From NCBI RefSeq assembly GCF_003201605.1, contig NZ_QJJR01000005.1:62001-126000 (forward strand): a DNA stretch of 64,000 nt. Reading direction: 5' to 3'. Below are positions 58,927 through 64,000 of the stretch, one piece after another. The notes under the pieces are model-generated. The model searched no databases. It had not been told where the DNA came from and saw nothing but the letters and a program-made list of their open reading frames with translations. The translations under genes were made by a program, and so were the position numbers. The DNA comes from Streptohalobacillus salinus. Lineage in GTDB: Bacteria > Bacillota > Bacilli > Bacillales > Amphibacillaceae. Numbering within the stretch: the stretch's first letter is position 1; every line of letters starts with the position of its first letter.

Positions 58927-60028
58927 TTAATTAATTTGTTGACGCAAGTAGCCGTCGATAAACTGATCAATATCTCCGTCCATAACGCCCTGAACATTAC
59001 CCACTTCAATATTCGTCCGGTGATCTTTAATCATTGTGTAAGGTTGGAAGATATAAGATCGGATTTGGCTTCCCCAACCAATTTCTTTTTGTTCGCCTCT
59101 TAGTTCGTTAACTTCTTCTTGTTGTTTGTCTATTTCAAGTTGATAGAGTTTTGCTTTTAACATTTTCATTGCTTGGTCTCTGTTTTTTATTTGTGAGCGT
59201 TCAGATTGACAAGTTACAATCGAATTCGTTGGTAAATGGGTAATCCGCACTGCCGAATCTGTTGTGTTGACATGCTGACCACCAGCCCCACTCGCACGAT
59301 AAGTATCAATTTTTAAGTCTTCAGTATTAATATCAATATCAATGTCATCACTTAGTTCAGGCATCACATCACACGAAGCAAAAGAAGTGTGCCGTCTATT
59401 TTGTGAATCAAATGGTGAAATCCGCACCAAACGATGAACACCCTTTTCTGCTTTTAAATAGCCATAGGCATTATGTCCTTTAATAAGTAAGGTCACACTT
59501 TTAACGCCGGCTTCCTCACCCGGTAAATAATCAAGCGTCTCCACTTTAAATCCTCTTTTTTCAGCCCAGCGTGTATACATTCTAAGCAACATACTGGCCC
59601 AGTCTTGTGACTCCGTACCTCCCGCACCTGGATGCAGCTCTAAAATCGCATTATTTTTATCATACGGTTCACTCAACAACATCATTAACTCAAAATCATT
59701 CAGGGCATCTGTTAGTGTTAATAATTCCTTTTCCAGATCTTGACGTAATTCTTCGTCTGCTTCTTCCTTCACTAGCTCATAACTAACTTCTAGATTTTCT
59801 AAATTTTCACTATGCTTATCAAATGCTTGCACAATATCTTTAACACTATTTAATTCATCAATTACTTTCTGTGCTTCTTTTTGGTTATCCCAAAAACTAG
59901 GGTCAACCATTTGATTCTCAAGCTCGGCTATTTGTGTACGTTTTTCATCTAAGTCAAAGAGACCCCCTAAAATCCGCTAAGCGGGTTGATAACTTCTCTA
60001 ATTCTTGTTTAATTTCTACTAATTCCAT
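58927..60028 (-). CDS. prfB: Peptide chain release factor 2 with programmed +1 frameshift
   Basis: Translation begins at ATG 60028 (GAGGTGAAGG upstream) and reads 24 codons, ending in CTT, to an in-frame TGA at 59954-59956. The shift signal is AGG GGG TCT CTT TGA C: an internal Shine-Dalgarno-like AGGGGG three bases before the slippery CTT. Moving +1 reads GAC onward through 342 more codons, about 366 residues in all. The GGQ motif ([17 protein letters not shown]) and the specificity tripeptide SPF (VRISPFDSQ) are intact. RF2 releases peptides at UGA and UAA, and this frameshift regulates its own level. It is downstream of secA, as in B. subtilis. Confidence 0.96.
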
Positions 60029-60130
60029 AACCTTCACCTCTATAATCGTATTATTTTCTAATTTGTCTCAGCTAGTTTTTCGATTCACATACAAATGGAC
60101 ATCCGCGCTGGATGCCCACCTCTGCTTTCT

Positions 60131-62638
60131 TTAACGTCCGTGACAGTTTTTATATTTCTTACCACTTCCACACGGACAAGGATCATTTCGTCCGACACTG
60201 TCAGATTTAACAAATGGCTGCTTTTTCTTCGGTTTTTTACCATCGCTACCAGAAACCGCTGTCTGATTTTTAGCCACTTCTTGGCGCTCTAAGTTTTCAC
60301 GTACTTGAGCTTTCATAATATAACGTGCGGCATCTTCATTAATTGACTCGACCATCGCATTAAACATATTGAATCCCTCTAATTGATACTCTCTTAACGG
60401 ATCATTTTGTGCATAAGCCCGTAAGTGGATGCCTTGACGTAATTGATCCATTTGATCAATATGATCCATCCATTTCGTATCAACGACTCGCAACATGATC
60501 ACTTTCTCAAATTCACGCATCCGGTCTTCACCCATGTCAGCTTCTTTTGCGTCATACTTTATGTTTACTTGGTTCATAATGAACGCAATCATCTCATCAG
60601 CTGACTTGCCTTCTAAATCTTGTTTCGTCAAGTAATTGCTTTCAATCAGATTTGCATGGAGGTATTCGGTCAATCCAGTTAATTCCCATTTAGCAACATC
60701 ATCTTCTTGGGTGTGAAGTGCAACTTGGTTTTCAACTACCGAACCGATCATACGCAGGGCAATATCTTTCAAGTTATCTGAATCAATAACTTCATAACGC
60801 TGGGCATAGATGATTTCACGTTGTTCACGTAGGACATCATCATAACTTAAGACGTTCTTACGTGCGTCAAAGTTATTACCTTCGACACGCTTCTGTGCTG
60901 ATTCAACAGCTTTTGAAACCATTTTACTCTCGATTGGTTGACTATCATCCATTTTAAAGCGATCCATCATCGCTTTCATGTTATCTGAACCAAAACGACG
61001 CATTAAGTCATCTTCCATTGAAAGATAGAACTGCGTCACACCAGGATCGCCTTGACGCCCTGAACGTCCACGCAATTGATTATCAATCCGGCGTGATTCA
61101 TGACGTTCTGTACCGATTACTGATAGACCGCCAACTGCCTTAACGCCATCACCTAGTTTAATATCCGTCCCACGGCCAGCCATGTTCGTCGCAATTGTTA
61201 CTGATCCGAGCTGACCAGCATTTTCAATAATGTCTGCCTCACGGTAATGATTTTTCGCATTTAAAACGTTGTGAGGAACACCGCGTTTTTTTAACAACTG
61301 GGAAATTAACTCCGACGTTTCAACCGCAACCGTACCAACAAGAACCGGTTGACCGTTGTCATGGCGGTGTTTAATTTCTTCAGTGACTGCCTTGAATTTA
61401 CCTTCCATGGTTTTGAAAATCAAATCCGGGCGATCGTCTCTGACAATCGGTTTATTTGTTGGAATCGCAACAACATCCATGTTGTAAATATTACGAAATT
61501 CTTCTTCTTCTGTTTTAGCTGTACCTGTCATCCCTGACAACTTGTTGTACATACGGAAGAAGTTTTGAAAGGTAATCGATGCCAAGGTCATGCTTTCATT
61601 TTGAATTTCCAGGCCTTCTTTTGCTTCAATCGCCTGGTGCAAACCATCACTGTAGCGACGTCCTTTCATCAGACGTCCAGTAAATTGGTCAACGATAACA
61701 ACTTGATTTTCTTCTATGACATAATCTGTATCGCGATGCATTGACGCATGTGCTTTTAAGGCTTGATTAATATGATGCGTTAGCGTCACGTGCTTGACAT
61801 CAAAAAGATTATCCACACTAAAATAGTTTTCCGCTTTTGTAATCCCGTCTTCCGTTAACTGCACACCTTTTGTTTTTTCATCATAGGTATAGTCTTCCTC
61901 ACGCTTTAAAGTTCGGACAAAGCCATTAGCTTGTTGATAAAGATTTGCCGATTTTCGTTGTGAACCTGAAATAATTAACGGTGTTCGCGCTTCATCAATT
62001 AAGATTGAATCGACCTCATCAATAATCGCAAAGTTAAGCGGGCGTTGTACCATCTTCTCTTTGTATAACACCATGTTATCTCTTAAATAATCAAAACCAA
62101 ACTCATTATTTGTTCCGTAGGTAACATCAGCTAAATACGCTTCACGTTTTTGCTCTTTGGTGAGGCTATTAACATTCAAGCCTACTGTTAATCCTAAAAA
62201 CTTAAACAGCTCGCCCATTTCTTTCGCATCACGGTCAGCTAAATATTCATTGACGGTGATAATATGGACACCTTCACCCGACAGTGCATTTAAGTATGCC
62301 GGCATCGTCGACGCTAATGTTTTACCTTCACCTGTTTTCATTTCAGCAATGTTACCGCCATGTAAAACAATCGCACCAGTTAATTGAACTGGAAATGGTC
62401 GCATGCCTAGCACCCGTTTAGATGCTTCACGAACCACTGCATATGCTTCTATCAATAAGTCATCTAACGTTTCACCTTTATCTAAGCGTTGCTTAAATTC
62501 AGCTGTTTTATCTTGTAATTGTTGATCAGTCAGTTGTAATAACTGAGGTTCTAACGCCTCAATTTGATCCACCGTCGGTTGAATTTGATTCAGTTGACGC
62601 TGGTTCCCATCAAACATTTTTTTTAATATTCCACGCAT
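60131..62638 (-). CDS. secA: Preprotein translocase ATPase SecA
   Basis: An 835-residue motor that drives proteins through SecYEG. Walker A is MKTGEGKTL (about residues 100-108), [13 protein letters not shown] and the [10 protein letters not shown] helicase motif are present, and the C-terminal zinc domain [14 protein letters not shown] is intact. ATG 62638 is taken because GAGGAG precedes it; the open frame extends 63 bases further without a ribosome binding site. In B. subtilis hpf precedes secA; here an unrelated membrane protein does. Confidence 0.96.
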   Translation of the reverse strand: MRGILKKMFDGNQRQLNQIQPTVDQIEALEPQLLQLTDQQLQDKTAEFKQRLDKGETLDDLLIEAYAVVREASKRVLGMRPFPVQLTGAIVLHGGNIAEMKTGEGKTLASTMPAYLNALSGEGVHIITVNEYLADRDAKEMGELFKFLGLTVGLNVNSLTKEQKREAYLADVTYGTNNEFGFDYLRDNMVLYKEKMVQRPLNFAIIDEVDSILIDEARTPLIISGSQRKSANLYQQANGFVRTLKREEDYTYDEKTKGVQLTEDGITKAENYFSVDNLFDVKHVTLTHHINQALKAHASMHRDTDYVIEENQVVIVDQFTGRLMKGRRYSDGLHQAIEAKEGLEIQNESMTLASITFQNFFRMYNKLSGMTGTAKTEEEEFRNIYNMDVVAIPTNKPIVRDDRPDLIFKTMEGKFKAVTEEIKHRHDNGQPVLVGTVAVETSELISQLLKKRGVPHNVLNAKNHYREADIIENAGQLGSVTIATNMAGRGTDIKLGDGVKAVGGLSVIGTERHESRRIDNQLRGRSGRQGDPGVTQFYLSMEDDLMRRFGSDNMKAMMDRFKMDDSQPIESKMVSKAVESAQKRVEGNNFDARKNVLSYDDVLREQREIIYAQRYEVIDSDNLKDIALRMIGSVVENQVALHTQEDDVAKWELTGLTEYLHANLIESNYLTKQDLEGKSADEMIAFIMNQVNIKYDAKEADMGEDRMREFEKVIMLRVVDTKWMDHIDQMDQLRQGIHLRAYAQNDPLREYQLEGFNMFNAMVESINEDAARYIMKAQVRENLERQEVAKNQTAVSGSDGKKPKKKQPFVKSDSVGRNDPCPCGSGKKYKNCHGR

Positions 62639-62696
62639 TTGATACGCTCCTCTAGTCAGTAAAATAGCTTGCCAAAAGCCTAATTGTCTATGTGTT

Positions 62697-62725
62697 ATCA
62701 TAACATTTGTCTATATTAAAGACAA
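62697..62725 (-). promoter_or_regulatory. Promoter of secA
   Basis: On the minus strand TTGTCT (62725-62720) is followed after 17 bases by TATGAT (62702-62697) with a TGT extension. It lies about 60 bases before the secA start. Confidence 0.65.
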
Positions 62726-63038
62726 GAATCAGCTATTTTAATTAAATATGTAAAAACACGACCGCGCCAAATTGCCGAGTCGTGTTTATTATTAGCTAAC
62801 AGGTGGACTTCCCTAGTTTTATAGCTCGTATTTTCTCTCTTGGCTCCAAACGCATCTCAGTCACGTTTTAATGATAAAAATTATATTTCGTCTATTGATT
62901 AAATTCAACATATTTAATCGATGCTTCACCTTTTGGTATCATTCCACCGGTTATTGTCCTGCTTTGCTACATCTTCATACTTGTTTAACAGCTGTAAATA
63001 TTAGGAAGGCTCATCTATTAAAGATTACAAAGAACAAA
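62702..63038. other. Intergenic stretch upstream of secA
   Basis: About 340 bases. It contains the secA promoter and a 9-bp hairpin at 62754-62787 (AAACACGAC with GTCGTGTTT) that may end transcription from the upstream gene. No hpf gene or other credible coding frame was found. Confidence 0.45.
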
Positions 63039-63656
63039 TTATGAAATTGACTCTTTTATATATTTTTCAAAAAACTGATTTATTTCTTCCGGATGACGCG
63101 CAGTTTGTGGGACAAACAGATATAAATCTTTCAAATTAGGATACGCATCAAAGAGACTAAATGCACTCGCCTTGATGCCATAATAGTTCCCAGCATCAGT
63201 AAATCGTTCCGCCTCAGGAATGGATGCCGCATTTGTGATCACTTCATCTAATGGTTTGAACATATCCTCTTCAAGCATCTCACTAGCAAGCGCTTGATCA
63301 AGTACAAAAATATCGATTTGGCCAACAGCTAATGATGTCGAGAGGCGCTCTAATATTTGTAAACCTTGATCTTCCAATCTACCTCCTTCATGATAAATAT
63401 GATTAAGGTAAGCCTCGACACCGAATGCATCGAGATCATCCGTTAACCCATTTATTTCTTCAACTGTCGCGTCCGATAGTACAGTTACACCCAACGGTTC
63501 GTCATCTTTATTCAATAAACCATCGATAAACAAAAACAATAACACACCAAGGAGCAGGCTCCCCAGTATCCACCCCTTATAGTATTCCCAAATATAATCG
63601 ATTTGATCTTTCTTCGTCATTCCTTTTAATGTTTCTCTTAGTCCGATTGTTTTCAC
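63039..63656 (-). CDS. Hypothetical membrane-anchored protein
   Basis: A protein of about 205 residues. A charged N terminus (KKDQIDYIWEYYKGW) precedes one membrane segment (about residues 31-48) and an extracellular alpha/beta domain with acidic surface. The C-terminal part (GIKASAFSLFDAYPNLKDLY, then LFVPQTARHPEEINQFFEKY) recalls similar anchored proteins of Bacillaceae of unknown function. The start is unclear: the GTG at 63656 lies inside a perfect AGGAGGTG, an ATC codon nine bases later sits at ideal spacing, and the ATG at 63620 has its AAAGGA directly abutting. Confidence 0.6.
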   Translation of the reverse strand: MKTIGLRETLKGMTKKDQIDYIWEYYKGWILGSLLLGVLLFLFIDGLLNKDDEPLGVTVLSDATVEEINGLTDDLDAFGVEAYLNHIYHEGGRLEDQGLQILERLSTSLAVGQIDIFVLDQALASEMLEEDMFKPLDEVITNAASIPEAERFTDAGNYYGIKASAFSLFDAYPNLKDLYLFVPQTARHPEEINQFFEKYIKESIS

Positions 63657-63746
63657 CTCCTGCTAAAGACGTTTAAAAAATAGATGCTTCCTTCTTCTAC
63701 TCATCATAATAGCATACATACATTAACAACCGTTGCTTTTATTTAC

Positions 63747-63798
63747 TGAAAAAATCCCCCTCAAGCCGTATTAATCATTACCGTGGCCGAAGGGGGAT
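63747..63798 (-). terminator. Terminator of the gene running off the right edge
   Basis: ATCCCCCT (63754-63761) pairs with AGGGGGAT (63791-63798); TTTTCAGT follows on the minus strand. It lies 18 bases past the stop at 63816. Confidence 0.65.
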
Positions 63799-63815
63799 GA
63801 TTTTCACAGTTGTTA

Positions 63816-64000
63816 TTAAAGATCCAACGTCATATCACCGATTATGTCTATAATTTTTACACCGCTAGCTGTTTTTTCAACTGTATTCGGTGAGTTTTTT
63901 ACGTTTTCTGCACTTATTAAGTGCAAGTGGTAGGGTTTGTCACTTGTGGTTGTGACGGCAAGTCTCTCGTTTTCTTTTATCAAATTAAAAGTAGCTGCTA
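63816..64000 (-). CDS. C-terminal end of an unidentified protein, cut by window edge
   Basis: An open minus-strand frame enters from the right edge and reads AATFNLIKENERLAVTTTSD, then KPYHLHLISAENVKNSPNTV, ending GVKIIDIIGDMTLDL before TAA. A hairpin terminator follows the stop. I do not recognise a family from these 60 residues. Confidence 0.5.
   Translation of the reverse strand, partial: AATFNLIKENERLAVTTTSDKPYHLHLISAENVKNSPNTVEKTASGVKIIDIIGDMTLDL

Noticed and set aside
62925-62965. Minus-strand eight-residue stretch ITGGMIPK, like acetylglutamate kinase
   Set aside because: The match is limited to eight residues, stops interrupt the frame on both sides, and another frame is open over the same bases. 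Too little for a pseudogene call.

Overview
The window comes from a low-GC Gram-positive bacterium of the Bacillaceae. Most genes match Bacillus subtilis families and keep much of the B. subtilis gene order: comK/lplJ/yhfI, ecsAB/hit/trpP/yhaH/prsA/yhaM/yhaN/yhaO/yhaP/yhaQ, crh/whiA/yvcK/rapZ/yvcI/trxB/yvcD, ppaX/lgt/hprK/uvrA/uvrB, minJ/ctpB/ftsX/ftsE/prfB/secA. A complete glycine-betaine uptake operon, two GbsR-type regulators and notably acidic exported proteins suggest a salt-exposed organism, possibly of the halophilic/alkaliphilic Amphibacillus-Halolactibacillus type. That placement is inference only.

Left part (1-26013). A truncated comK is followed by a DUF3939-like gene, lipoate ligase and an MBL hydrolase, a class A penicillin-binding protein, and an orphan LiaF-like envelope protein. 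A small accessory patch at 6193-6800 holds a short unknown membrane protein and a probable relic of a plasmid replication gene. Next come an M20 amidohydrolase, the EcsAB exporter diverging from hit, the tryptophan transporter trpP with a clear TRAP-type repeat over its ribosome binding site, and a YtxH protein. The opuA operon follows, with its divergent regulator and an 18-bp perfect palindrome between them. Then come PrsA foldase, a long YhaM-type nuclease, a second GbsR-type regulator joined to the yhaO-yhaN DNA-repair pair, and the YhaQP ABC exporter.

Right part (26014-64000). Nearly everything is on the minus strand. Blocks cover carbon and envelope control (crh, whiA, yvcK/glmR, rapZ, hprK), redox (trxB), lipoprotein maturation (lgt), DNA repair (uvrA, uvrB), translation termination (prfC, prfB), division and cell-wall turnover (minJ, ctpB, an M23 hydrolase, ftsX, ftsE), and secretion (secA). 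Lineage-specific inserts are a strongly divergent GlpD-like flavoprotein, a pabB-pabC fusion, a SWIM-SNF2 helicase and a LURP-one-like protein. The prfB gene is split by the classical +1 programmed frameshift.

No rRNA, tRNA, CRISPR array, intact insertion sequence or prophage was seen. I did not find a clearly novel multi-gene system. The most informative non-textbook signals are the TRAP site on trpP, the opuA/regulator palindrome, the GlpD-like protein lacking the family's FAD-site motif, the plasmid relic, and the enlarged YhaM.
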